Shown piece by piece: positions 11,404 through 26,400 of a stretch of 64,000 nucleotides of DNA. Numbering within the stretch: the first letter of the stretch is position 1; each line of letters opens with the position of its first letter. Position numbers and translations under genes: made by a program. The stretch is from Amphiduros pacificus. Its lineage: Eukaryota > Annelida > Polychaeta > Phyllodocida > Hesionidae. The stretch covers positions 41,453,443-41,517,442 of the forward strand of contig OX439009.1 in assembly GCA_949316495.1 (NCBI GenBank), written 5' to 3'. A model generated the notes under the pieces. That model worked only from the letters and a program-made list of their open reading frames with translations, was not told where the DNA came from and made no database searches.

Positions 11404-14400
11404 GTCAGTGTAGAATACCTGAGAAATAATTATCAACCTGATTTTCTTTTTGTGAATCTTTTAAATATGTTTCTATTATATTTATATTGGAAATTGTAAA
11501 CATCGCTTCAGATATTTTATTGTTTTGTGTTGTAAAAAATGTTTTGGTATACATCAGAAGATGACACAATTTTTTAAAATTTAAAGCCTCGTCCAGTCAC
11601 CTGTCAGCCCAGGCTAGTCACATATCAGCTGTGTCTGGTCATATATCAGTCCACCCTGTCTGGTAACATATCAAGCCTGTCTGGTAACATATCAAGCCTG
11701 TCTGGTAACATATCAGCCCTGTCTGGTAATATATCAACCCTGTCTGGTAATATATTAACCCTGTCTGGTAACATATCAAGCCTGTCTGGTAACATATCAA
11801 GCATGTCTGGTAACATATCAAGCATGTCTGGTAACATATCAAGCATATCTGGTAACATATCAACCCTGTCTGGTAACATATCAGCCCTGTCTGGTAACAT
11901 ATCAGCCCTGTCTGGTAACATATCAGCCCTGTCTGGTAACATGTCAACCCTGTCTGGTAACATATCAACCCTGTCTGGTAACATGTCAACCCTGTCTGGT
12001 AACATATCAACCCTGTCTGTAACATATCAACCCTGTCTGGTAACATATCAACCCTGTCTGGTAACATATCAACCCTGTCTGGTAACATATCAGCCCTCTC
12101 TGGTAACATATCAGCCCTCTCTGGTAACATATCAGCCCTGTCTGGTAACATATCAACCCTGTCTGGTAACATATCAACCCTGTCTGGTAACATATCAACC
12201 TTGTCTGGTAACATATTAGCCCTGTCTGGTAACATATCAACCCTGTCTGGTAACATATCAATCCTGTCTGGTAACATATCAACCTTGTCTGGTAACATAT
12301 CAAGCCTGTCTGGTAACATATTAACCCCATCTTGTAACATTAACCCTGTCTGGTAACATATCAACCTTGTCTGGTAACATATTAACCCTGTCTGGTAACA
12401 TATCAACCCTGTCTGGTAACATACCAACCCTGTCTGGTAACATATCAACCCTGTCTGGTAACATATCAGCCCTCTCTGGTAACATATCAACCTTGTCTGG
12501 TAACATATCAACCTTGTCTGGTAACATATTAACCCTGTCTGGTAACATATCAACCCTGTCTGGTAACATATCAACCTTGTCTGGTAACATATTAACCCTG
12601 TCTGGTAACATATCAACCCTGTCTGGTAACATATCAGCCCTGTCTGGTAACATATCAACCCTGTCTGTAACATATCAACCCTGTCTGGTAACATATCAAC
12701 CCTGTCTGGTAACATATCAACCCTGTCTGGTAACATATCAGCCCTCTCTGGTAACATATCAGCCCTCTCTGGTAACATATCAGCCCTGTCTGGTAACATA
12801 TCAACCCTGTCTGGTAACATATCAACCCTGTCTGGTAACATATCAACCTTGTCTGGTAACATATTAGCCCTGTCTGGTAACATATCAACCCTGTCTGGTA
12901 ACATATCAACCTTGTCTGGTAACAAATCAACCTTGTCTGGTAACATATCAACCTTGTCTGGTAACAAATCAACCTTGTCTGGTAACATATTAGCCCTGTC
13001 TGGTAACATTAACCCTGTCTGGTAACATATCAACCCTGTCTGGTAACATACCAACCCTGTCTGGTAACATATCAACCTTGTCTGGTAACATATTAGCCCT
13101 GTCTGGTAACATTAACCCTGTCTGGTAACATATCAACCCTGTCTGGTAACATACCAACCCTGTCTGGTAACATATCAAGCCTGTCTGGTAACATATCAAC
13201 CTTGTCTGGTAACATATTAGCCCTGTCTGGTAACATTAACCCTGTCTGGTAACATATCAACCCTGTCTGGTAACATACCAACCCTGTCTGGTAACATATC
13301 AACCTTGTCTGGTAACATATCAAGCCTGTCTGGTAACATATCAACCCCATCTTGTAACATTAACCCTGTTTGGTAACATATCAACCTTGTCTGGTAACAT
13401 ATTAACCCTGTCTGGTAACATATTAACCCTGTCTGGTAACATATCAACCCTGTCTGGTAACATATCAACCCTGTCTGGTAACATATCAGCCCTGTCTGGT
13501 AACATATCAGCCCTGTCTGGTAACATATCAACCCTGTCTGGTAACATATCAGCCCTGTCTGGTAACATATCAACCCTGTCTGGTAACATATCAGCCCTGT
13601 CTGGTAACATACCAACCCTGTCTGGTAACATATCAACCTTGTCTGGTAACAAATCAACCTTGTCTGGTAACATATCAACCCCATCTTGTAACATATTAAC
13701 CCTGTCTGGTTATATATCATATGTCAGAGCTGTTTAATTACATATCGGCCTAGTCTGGCTACATATTGGTCTAATATAGCGACATAACTTCAAACATGCA
13801 CTGCAAATTATCATCGCGTTTAATTGTGAGCAAAAATCTATTAAGGGTCTAGAAACTGTTGTTGATTCTAACAGATCTTAATATCTAATATGAATTGTTT
13901 AGTAAAATAACAGAATACACTATTGAAAGTGTTTCAAAAGTGAAATCTTTTCAGAAAAATATCTTTCAAGAGGATTGTAAGAGGACGAAATGCTAAATAA
14001 TATGTACCTATTCCTCATTTTCATTACTAGAGACAGTTAGAGTGCATGCGCAGCAGCAGTTGGTGATCTCTCAGAGTTCATACATAAACTAAACTGTTAT
14101 CTTTTATTTTTTATCAATTTGTATATCTTTACTGCTTTCATTTCTGATTTCAAATGAATGGTTTCTGTGGATATATACAAGATTTATCAATCTGTAGAAT
14201 TGATTATGTTTATCAAAGTAGAAATCATTAGCAAGAGCAGCTGTGCTTGCTGTATGTATCCTCGGCTCAGCTGTCAAGCCATAACAGTATATAACACACA
14301 TACAGTAAGCGACAAGAAAGCTTTAGTCGACACGACAGCTGCAGTTCCATCTTCAGAACCTTTTGAATGCAAATAACCCCTGCTTGTTTTATGACACATG

Positions 14401-17400
14401 CACATGTCTAGAAGGGAAAATACTATGACAAACATCAGGAATCAAATGACAAAATGAATTTCAGCTTTGATGGCACCTGCTGCTTCCATGTCGCTCACTG
14501 TACGCAAGTGATCACATGTCATCAGCATTGAGCTTGACATGGTAAACCCTGAGTCTCTCACCTGTGTGGCAACCTCATAAAACATGCATATCAAGGTTAC
14601 CACCACCACCCGAAGTGATCATAGGAAGCAATAGGGCAGGACACAAAGATTTCCCCACCCAGCTACATTAAATACATGCCAACTGTAAATCAGATGAAAT
14701 GCAGATATACTAACAACCGTATGTATCATTAGTGGCGGATCCAGATTTTTTGCAATAGTCTGCAATTTTATCAACTTCATTTCTGCATCAGTGTGTCAAA
14801 TTATTAAACGTAAAAGTAACCACAAATGAATTTGAATGGTTTAGGCTTTGAATCTTTTCTGGATATGCTTTTATGTACTAAGATAAAGAATATCTCCCTT
14901 GTTGTACATATCTAATTTATAGTTTACTGGAAGTTGTAAGCTATCTACTCTATGATATTCATATCAATAATTAGATCAGATACATCTAACAAATAACCAT
15001 CAGCAAATAACGCCAAACACATTATCTAACTAATAAAAAAACTAGCCATGTTACCTAACTAATAAAAGCTAGCCAAATTTTAAAAACTCATAAAAAATAA
15101 GCATGTAATCTTACTCATAAATTCTAAGTTATTCAACTAGTAAAATCTATCCAAGTTATATAACTAGTAATAGCTGTAGCCCAGGTCCCTAAATAATAAA
15201 AACCAACAAACTCATCAAACTAATAAAAACTAGCCAACATTTATAACTAACAAAAACAAGCCAAGTTATCTAACCAGTAAGAGCTTGCCAAGTTATCTGA
15301 CTAGTAAAAACTAGCCAGGTTATAAAACTAGTAAAATATGGCCAAGTTATCCAGTTAAAAACTAGCCAAATTATCTAACTTAGAGAAACAAGCCACCTCA
15401 TATAACTAATAAAAACTAGCCATGTTATTTAAATGATAAAAGTTTGCCAAGTAATCGCACTAGTAAAACCTGTTTAAGTTATTTAACTAGTAAAATGTAT
15501 CCAAGTTATTAAGAAACTAGCCACCCCATCTAACTATTAAAAACTAGCCATGTTATCTAACTGATAAAAGCTTTCCAAGTTATCTAACTAGTAAAACCTA
15601 GCCAAATTATCAAACTAGTAAAAAGGTTATCTTTCTTATAAAAACAAAATGTTTCAAAAAACGGATTTGGGCATGACTTGAGATGTAAGTACAGACTTGA
15701 AATGTAAGCACAAATTTGTTGCTTGAGATTGTTTAAAAAAACGGGCCCAGGTCCAGGGGCTTGTTGCATTCGGCACGTGACGTGTTTGATAAATGGCGCG
15801 TTCAACACAGAGTGACTTGTATCAGTGTGACGTCACACAAGGACAGTGTGTGTGGGAAAAGCATCAGTGGCAGGTCCAGGGTTTTACATTTGTCAAAATG
15901 GGGTACACTACAGTTCCTTTTCTGTACAAATATCTATTATTTTTGTTGCATATTATTGTTCACAAATATCATGCAAAGTCCTATAAGGAGAAGAAATAGC
16001 AAATGATATAAATTGTGAAATTTGTTAAATTAAACACCCCCTTCAATATCCATTTCTGGACACGCCATTTTACCAAAGCTGATTACCCGCCAAATTCAGT
16101 GAAGTGTCATTTTCATAACTTTTAAACAATTGGGTTTTATGATTTAAATTCAAGTTTGATGTCATGTAGTATGTACATGCAATCATTCCTATTCAAACTT
16201 TTTGACCTCAAAAGCCCTCCAAAGAATCGAGTTGTCAGACATTTCTCTGACACAACGCGCATTAACGTGCATCACGTGCTGAATGCAACAAGCCGGTCCA
16301 GGTTATCTAACTAGTAAAAGCTATCCAAGTTATATAACTGATAATAGCTACCCAAGCTTTCTTACTCATAAAAAATAGCCAAATTATCTATCCACGTTAT
16401 CTAACTGGTAAACACTATCCATGTGATATACCTAGTAATAGCTATAGCCAAGGTATTCAACGAATAGCGCTAGCAAACTCATCCAACTAATAAAAACTAG
16501 CCAACATTTATAACTAACAAAAACAAGCCGAGTTATCTGACTAGTAAAATATAGCCAAGTTATCTAACTAGTAAAATATAGCCTAGTTATTTAACTAGTA
16601 AAATATAGCCAAGTTATCTAACTAGTAAAATATAGCCAAGTTATCTAACTAGTAAAATATAGCCAAGTTATCTAACTAGTAAAATATAGCCAAGTTATCT
16701 AACTAGTAAAATATAGCCAAGTTATCTAACTAGTAAAATATAGCCAAGTTATCTAACTAGTAAAATATAGCCAAGTTATCTAACTAGTAAAATATAGCCA
16801 AGTTCTGTAAATAGTAAACACTATCCTAGTTATCTAACTAATGAAACCAAGACAAGTTATCTGAATTGTACAAACTAGCCATGCCATCTTGTACCTCAGT
16901 CACATTTGCGCTGATTCCAGCTAAGATGCCTGGCCGATGGGTATTTTTTACAAAATCGGCAGGCAGTTCAGATTGCTGTGCGGGCACCGGGAGATCATCG
17001 GCCACAATTGGGCATCCTTAAGACGTCGGGCGGGTCATCGGGAACTTTTAGCTGGAACATAAAAGTTGCCAGCGTTTCCCCGATATCTTATCAGTAAATA
17101 TCATCTTAAAGTACACGGCAGGGTCCCGGCAGTGTCCCGCAGGCACATCGGCAGATTATCTTATTGCTGCCGGTGGCATCGTGCGGTGAAAATAGGATTG
17201 TTTTTATTTCATGTGTTCACAGGCCATCGTCAGATGATCCACCGGGCTCCCTACGGTCTCATACAGACGTCTTTAGGATGTCTTTCAGACGTCTTTCAAA
17301 TGATACAGACGTCTATAGGATGTCTTTCAGACGTCTGTCATATGATACAGACGTCTTTAAGATGTCCTTCAGACGTCTGTGTCATTTTCTTGCGGGTGCC

Positions 17401-20400
17401 GTGCGATAGCCTTTCATAATGTGACCATAGCTACGGCATATCTCAGATTGTTGCTGATAAACTCCCCGGCGCCCGGCAGACTGGGAAGTCGGCCGATTCT
17501 TACTGCCCGGCCGGCGCCCGGTGCAAATGTGACTGAGGCATTAGGCATAACTGATTAATTAAACCAAGTTGCCTTTTCTATTGAAAGAAATTTATCGTGT
17601 AAACTTCCATGAAGCATATTAAAGCTGCATGCAGGTAGAAACCTGGTGAATTCTAGCCTATGAGATGAGTAGAAATGTCTCAGCTTACACGCCATAAATA
17701 ACTGTAAACAGATCAATTCTAGGTAATTAGCTCGTGCAGGGGCATAAAATGTCAGGTATCATTAACAATTGTTGTCATAGCACTATGATATCAAAGTGTC
17801 TCCTGCTAACTATTGCAAAGATTTTTCATGTTTGATTGTTGTAGTTAACAATTAATGCAAGTAACGTTAACTTAACGATACGTAACAAAAGTGCAACCAT
17901 AATGTCAACAAGTTAAACATAATTTGGGATGTACTATTAATGATTTGGGAGTCTTTTTTCACTAAATATTGGTATTCTCAATATTTTTATCACAAAGGGA
18001 TTTTTTGTCCACTTTCCCCCCAAAGTCCCCCACACAGAACCATTAATGATTCATCACTTTTATAATTGTTATGACATAGTAACAATATTTGTTGGTATGT
18101 TTTAAGTGTGATCCTGGGAAGTTTTGTCAATTTTCTCCAACATCCCCCATCCCCCTCATAGAACAATTCACAGTCCACCACTTAACATTTTGTTATTTTA
18201 TGAATTACTAATGGTATTTGTTGTTGTGTGTTTTAAGTGTGACCCTGGGCTGGGCATTGATGTCATGTACAGCATGCTGTACCAGACTCCAGTCAAGCTG
18301 ATGATCCTCGGAGCTGGATGTTCCACTGTCAGCCAGGCCACGGCACAGGCATCACATCTCTGGAACATTGTCCAGGTAAATAAATGCAAACCTTCGTATT
18401 TGAACCCAGTCACCAGGACTTAATGCCATGCTCTGTGTTTAAGGGTGACAGGGGATCCTTACTTTGCACTATTACATGGACATTACACAGAAGAAAAACT
18501 GGTGCTTCATACATAACAACAAAAAGTAAAGAAATAATAATGAATATCACATGAACCGAAAAACACCACTAAATACAACAAATAATATTTATAAACAATA
18601 CAAAAATCACAACAAACAGTAATCCAAACAAAGACTAAAATCTTGGAGTAATTACTCCAAGCTAAAATCAAACAAACATTACATACAAATAGGGTAGTTG
18701 GTGGAATTATATTTTTTGTTTGGTTTAGAAACAAATGTTCTTGCACAAATAGATTTAGATGCAAAGTTGTGTCTATTCAGCCTTCTAGTGTCACACAGGC
18801 GCTGACACTAATTATTGATCGCTCTATTGTTCCTAGTATCAGATTTGCACCAAATTGTCACCAAAGTGAACCAACATAAAATTTCTTAACATTTTGTTTC
18901 ATAAGTAGCAATATCATCATGTACTACCTTTTCTTTGAAGACATAATTAATATTCATATGCCATGATCCATGCACATGTTATAACCTATTGAATTAATTA
19001 CAACCATCAGGAAATGTCTACACCTCCCTATGACCATACCGATCATGGACAGACCTTTCTGATATTATTGTCTTATGGCAGTGGATCTCAGAAATATAAA
19101 CAATCAAAGTTACGATCAATGTTGTCATTTGTATTAATGACATTTTAATAATTGAAGCTAATTTGAGTCAGAGAGATATGTGCTACTGAGTTTTTTTTCT
19201 AATTCAAGCCAATGCTCCACGCCTGGTTGTCAAAGGCCATGGTTTGTGCTGTCATGTATTTGTGATAAGGCAAAAATGTCCCCAGTCACTCATTGAAAAG
19301 AGTAGGGCATTGAGTCCCAGTGGCTGGCTACTATCTGACCTGATTTAGCCCAGACAGTGCTAGTAAAATTTAAATCAAGTTACATTTAAATCAAACCTAT
19401 TGCGAATATACATGCCCTTTGGAATGCAATGTACGTATTGCTATTCAATCAAAGTATGTGTGTACGATTTTATCACAAAGAAATGTCTGTCTACATAAAA
19501 TGTTCACAGCTATAAAGCTGCACATAAAATGGACGATACATATATCTTTTAGCAGAGGGAAGTGCCTTAACCTTGTACAGATCATGCAACAAAATGTATC
19601 AAAAAAGAGATAAATAACTTAGTCATGTTTTGATATTCATGAATATCCTGTTGAATGTTATCTTCATCAACTGTATTAAAAGCTTGGAAAACACCAAATA
19701 AAAAACTTTCAAATAAACTAACAAACAAAAAATATTTTGATGCATATGCATGTAAGTTTCTGCGACAATACATTCCATGAAGATCATTGTATATTTGTTA
19801 TTAAGTACAAATTCAATAACATAATATGCCTGCATATTTGCCAAGGTGTAACACAGTCAGTAGTACTGAATGGAACCCCATGTTTTGGCGAGCATGCTTG
19901 GCTGGGCTTTTTATGTATCTTACTATGCAGGAAGTACAAACAGTCCTCAGATGTAATCAATCACAGTCCACGTATGTAATCACTCACAGTGCTCAGTTGT
20001 AATCAATCACAGTCCTCGTATGTAATCACTCACAGTGCTCAGATATAATCACACACATTCACTATACACATTAACAGTGCTCAGATATAATCACACACAG
20101 TCACTATACACATTAACAGTCCTCAGATATAATCACACACAGTCACTTAACACATTAACAGTCCTCAGATATAATCACACACATTCACTATACACATTAA
20201 CAGTCCTCAGATATAATCACACACATTCACTATACACATTAACAGTCCTCAGATATAATCACACACATTCACTATACACATTAACAGTCCTCAGATGTAA
20301 TCACACACATTCACTATACACATTAACAGTCCTCAGATGTAATCACACACATTCACTATACACATTAACAGTCCTCAGATGTAATCACACACATTCACTA

Positions 20401-23400
20401 TACACATTAACAGTCCTCAGATATAATCACACACAGTCACTATACACATTAACAGTCCTCAGATGTAATCACACACATTCACTATACACATTAACAGTGC
20501 TCAGATGTAATCACACACATTCACTATACACATTAACAGTCCTCAGATATAATTACACACAGTCACTATACACATTAACAGTCCTCAGATATAATCACAC
20601 ACATTCACTATACACATTAACAGTCCTCAGATGTAATCACACACATTCACTATACACATTAACAGTCCTCAGATGTAATCACACACATTCACTATACACA
20701 TTAACAGTCCTCAGATATAATCACACACATTCACTGTACACATTAACAGTCCTCAGATGTAATCACACACATTCACTATACACATTAACAGTCCTCAGAT
20801 ATAATCACAAACAGTCACTATACACATTAACAGTCCTCAGATATAATCACACACAGTCACTATACACATTAACAGTCCTCAGATATAATCACACACAGTC
20901 ACTATACACACTAACAGTCCTCAGATATAATCACACACAGTCACTATACACATTAACAGTCCTCAGATATAATCACACATTGTCACTATACACATTAACA
21001 GTCCTCAGATGTAATCACACACAGTCAATATACACATTAACAGTCCTCAGATATAATCACACACAGTCACTATACACATTAACAGTCCTCAGATATAATC
21101 ACACATTGTCACTATACACATTAACAGTCCTCAGATATAATCACAAACAGTCACTATACACATTAACAGTCCTCAGATATAATCACACACAGTCACTATA
21201 CACACTAACAGTCCTCAGATATAATCACACACAGTCACTATACACATTAACAGTCCTCAGATATAATCACACATTGTCACTATACACATTAACAGTCCTC
21301 AGATGTAATCACACACAGTCAATATACACATTAACAGTCCTCAGATATAATCACACACAGTCACTATACACATTAACAGTCCTCAGATATAATCACACAC
21401 ATTCACTATACACATTAACAGTCCTCAGATATAATCACACACATTCACTATACACATTAACAGTCCTCAGATATAATCACACACATTCACTATACACATT
21501 AACAGTCCTCAGATGTAATTACACACAGTCACTATACACATTAACAGTCTCCAGATATAATCACACACTGTCACTATACACATTAACAGTCCTCAGATAT
21601 AATCACACACTGTCACTATACACATTAACAGTCCTCAGATGTAATCACACACAGTCACTATACACACTAACAGTCCTCAGATATAATCACACACTGTCAC
21701 TATACACATTAACAGTCCTCAGATATAATCACACACTGTCACTATACACATTAACAGTCCTCAGATATAATCACACATTGTCACTATACACATTAACAGT
21801 CCTCAGATGTAATCACACACAGTCACTATACACATTAACAGTCCTCAGATATAATCACACACAGTCACTATACACACTAACAGTCCTCAGATATAATCAC
21901 ACACTGTCACTATACACATTAACAGTCCTCAGATATAATCACACACTGTCAATATACACATTAACAGTCCTCAGATATAATCACACATTGTCACTATACA
22001 CATTAACAGTCCTCAGATGTAATCACACACAGTCACTATACACACTAACAGTCCTCAGATATAATCACACACTGTCACTATACACATTAACAGTCCTCAG
22101 ATATAATCACACACTGTCACTATACACATTAACAGTCCTCAGATATAATCACACATTGTCACTATACACATTAACAGTCCTCAGATATAATCACACACAG
22201 TCACTTTACACACTAACAGTCCTCAGATATAAACACACACTGTCACTATACACATTAACAGTCCTCAGATATAATCACACACATTCACTATACACATTAA
22301 CAGTCCTCAGATATAATCACACACATTCACTATACACATTAACAGTCCTCAGATATAATCACACACATTCACTATACACATTAACAGTCCTCAGATATAA
22401 TCACACACATTCACTATACACATTAACAGTCCTCAGATATAATCACACACATTCACTATACACATTAACAGTCCTCAGATATAATCACACACATTCACTA
22501 TACACATTAACAGTCCTCAGATATAATCACAAACAGTCACTATACACATTAACAGTCCTCAGATATAATCACACACATTCACTATACACATTAACAGTCC
22601 TCAGATATAATCACACACATTCACTATACACATTAACAGTCCTCAGATATAATCACACACATTCACTATACACATTAACAGTCCTCAGATATAATCACAC
22701 ACATTCACTTAACACATTATCAGTCCTCAGATATAATCACAAACAGTAACTATACACACTAACAGTCCTCAGATATAATCACACACAGTCACTATACACA
22801 TTAACAGTCCTCAGATATAATCACACATTGTCACTGTACACATTATCAGTCCTCAGATATAATCACACACAGTCACTATACATATTAACAGTCCTCAGGA
22901 TGATTTCTGGCATCATCACATTTTCATATGTAATTTAATAGTTTGATATTTTGCTGTCAAATTCCCAAAATGAAGGGGCACATCAGGTTTTTACATGAAT
23001 AACACAGTATACTTTTTTTACAAACGTAAAATGCTAATATGTACATCCAGATGATTAGGGAAAATATGATCAATAGTCAAAATCAGATCATTTTCTGTGT
23101 GGGAAGTGGTGGTCTTCAAACATAACCCAAACAAACAAATTTACACTATGTTATACTATAGATATTTGGCAATGGTAAGGGATAGAATTCCAAATCAGAT
23201 TTGATGTCATATAAATAAATATGGATCCAACTTAAGTCAGGTAGAGGACGCAGGCTGATCTGGTTGACCTTTTGAGAAGATGTGTGAGAGGACCATTAAG
23301 ATGACTTTTGGGACGACCCCTGAGAGGATATTTGAGGAGAATGTTAAGAAAATCTTTGAAGGGGGTTTTGAGAGTGCCCCTAGATTAACTGATTTAATGT

Positions 23401-26400
23401 AAAACATGATCTGAAAGTGAAGTGAATAATATGAGACAACATTGATGTTTTGAATATTGAAAATGATAATTTGTTGGAGAAATATGATCACAAAAAAGGT
23501 TAAAATTGTGTGGAGCTCTTTAACAAGGAAATTCTTGTAATAACCTGACAATTAGGAAGGTCTTGCTGACATTCAGGTGCAGGTCACTAATCAGCAAGAA
23601 AGATGAGATACTTTATACAAAATTATAGACTTTTTATTTTATCCTCTTTTTTGCAGCTTTCCTACGCCAGTGTGTCCCCTGCATTGTCAGACAAGGAACG
23701 GTTTCCATGGTTTTTCCGAGTGAGTTCTCCAGACACATCCTATAATCCTGCCCGAATCCAACTCATGAAGCAGTTCAACTGGAGCCGAGTGGCCACCATA
23801 CACCAGTCATTTGAGATATTCTCAAAGGTAATGTCAACATTAAGTGATACGAACATTAAGGTAATGTCAACATATAGGTAATACCAACATTAAGGTGATA
23901 CCAACATTAAGCTAATGCCAACATTAAGGTAATGCCAACATTAAGGTAATGCCAACATTAAGGTAATGTCAACATTAAGGTAATACCAACATTAAGGCAA
24001 TACCAACATTAAGGCAATACCAACATTAAGGTGATGTCAACATTAAGGTGATGTCAACATTAAGGTAATGCCAACATTAAGGTGATGTCAACATTAAGGT
24101 AATGCCAACATTAAGGTGATGTCAACATTAAGGTAATGCCAACATTAAGGTGATGTCAACATTAAGGTAATACCAACATTAAGGCAATACCAACATTAAG
24201 GTAATGCCAACATTAAGTGATGTCAACATTAAGGTGATGTCAACATTTACATTGCACTTTTTTGTATCAAGATTATTGGTTACTTTTTTTTCAATAAGTT
24301 CAAGTCAAAGTAAGGTACATAAATAATGGTTAAGATTCTCATACATCCAACTTGACAGATGATAGCTAAAAAGATTTTATCACAAAATGTATGTAGATTC
24401 TTTTACATTCTAGGTGACAGATGATATCGTAAAGAGACTTTTTCAAAATAACATCACATTGATTACATCAGAAATTGTCACAGATGATCCTGCTCTTCAA
24501 ATACAAAACCTTAAGGTAGAAGTACTTGCTTACATTATTAACAAATCTGAATATATCCAGTTGAACAAAAGCAATATCATCTTGATAGGCAATAGAAGAA
24601 TTAAATTGTTGTGTTCCTTCTCAATTTCATTTTACTGTCAGTGTTTGTTGGTACCAAGAAATTGCCATTAGTGGCCACAGACTTTATGTTGTTGGTTGCA
24701 GTACAAATGCTGCAATTAATAGTGCTATTACAACTCTACAATATTAAAACCAATCACAGTACTAGCCATTACGTGTTTTTCCTTTAAGCCAACAAACCTG
24801 ACAAAAAGAAGAAAGTCTTAGGTCAGGTTACCAGTGGTAGAGATTAAACATATGAGCTGGCATCCTGCTGAGAACACTTGCTTGCTGTACATGCATTGTT
24901 GGCTGATCTCACTGGAAAACAGAGAAATACACATACAGGTGACATGTGACCTGTTGATTTCCATTTTGACTGACAGATATTGATATTGACTGACAGATAT
25001 TGACATATTGACATTCCACATTTTGACTATCTTGAATATTGTTTTGAAATAAAAACATATGCCAATCTGATGGAATGTATTTAAGAATGAGCATCGTTTG
25101 CAGGTATGTTTTAAGGGTTGATGAATTGTTATAACACCTTGGATAGGTACAGTTCATGTTTATTTTGAAATGTGGATCCAGGTAAAATGTTAGGTGAGCA
25201 ATCCAGCTATGAGAAAAGGACAAAGCATATCATCAAACCTGTGAATCACATGCTTGTGCTGAAACATTTGGAACTATTGCATTGCACTGTATATATTCAT
25301 AGATGCTCAAGATTGGCCTCATGATCAACTTACTCAAAGTTTAAAGTCTATGATAAAATCTTGAAATTATATATGATTTCTTTGTTAACATGTCTGAACT
25401 CAAATAAAGTTACTACTTTTTATAGTTACTATGTTGGCGATAAACATATTTAGTTCTGTATGTTCTGATATGCATATTGCTCAAATATTGCCCCAATATG
25501 AAGATTTCATATTTGTTTACTGTATAAAGTCATTATCATTCATATGTTTGCATTATGAAATAGTTACTGTAATAATTATATTGGTCTGACATGCAAATTT
25601 CTTAATAAGAACTCCAATATAAAGATTTGATCTTTTTTGTATCAAGTCATTTCTATTATTTTATATTCATCATTTGCAATAGCAAGATCAATTTATGTTT
25701 TCTGAAGTAAAAGATAAATTGAAACAGAACCCCAATATGAGGATTTCACCTTCAGTATTGAAATAATACTTTCCTAACTGGGATTCAAACCCTGAACCTT
25801 AAGCATTGAAGACAGACATCTTAACCACTGAGACACATATCACCCTGTGGCAACACTGTAAAAAACCTGAAATTGAAATTGGCACTATATTCCATTTATT
25901 TGCCAATGTGTCATTGCTCAAACGTTAACACAAATATTTTGATGCCATCTTTGTTTTCTGTATAAAGACATTTTACTTAATTATTTTGTTTTTTATCCAT
26001 TTGCAAAACAAACCTGTGAAAAATAAACAATTTAAATGTTCTTACTTTCATATTGCAAAATGTTTATTGCATTAAGTCATTATATTTTATAATTTCTACC
26101 AAAACAAAAAATATTTCAAAACATAAAATATGTTCCGAGCTTCAGCAGGAAAAACAAAAAAAGAACCTGACACCTTTAGCATGGGAGACAGATGTCATAC
26201 TCAGTGAGCCATGTTTATATAGTATTATTTGATCTTCTCACTGCTAAATCACAAAAATAGTGAACATCTTTATCATTTTATCAAGTTATTTTAAAAAGGG
26301 ATATTCAGTAGTTTCACACAGTAGTCTTGATTAAATGTATAGACTACAATTTTCCAAAAATATTTTTGTCTAAGATAATAGCAATTATAGTAATGCAAAT

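Noticed and set aside
11639-13075. 478-codon frame with LPDRVDM-type repeats
   Set aside because: Minisatellite of 21 bp in intron 1, open on both strands by periodicity.
20035-22749. 904-codon open frame
   Set aside because: It is one stop-free frame of a 42-bp minisatellite in intron 2; no start context, no domain, and the period is a multiple of three.
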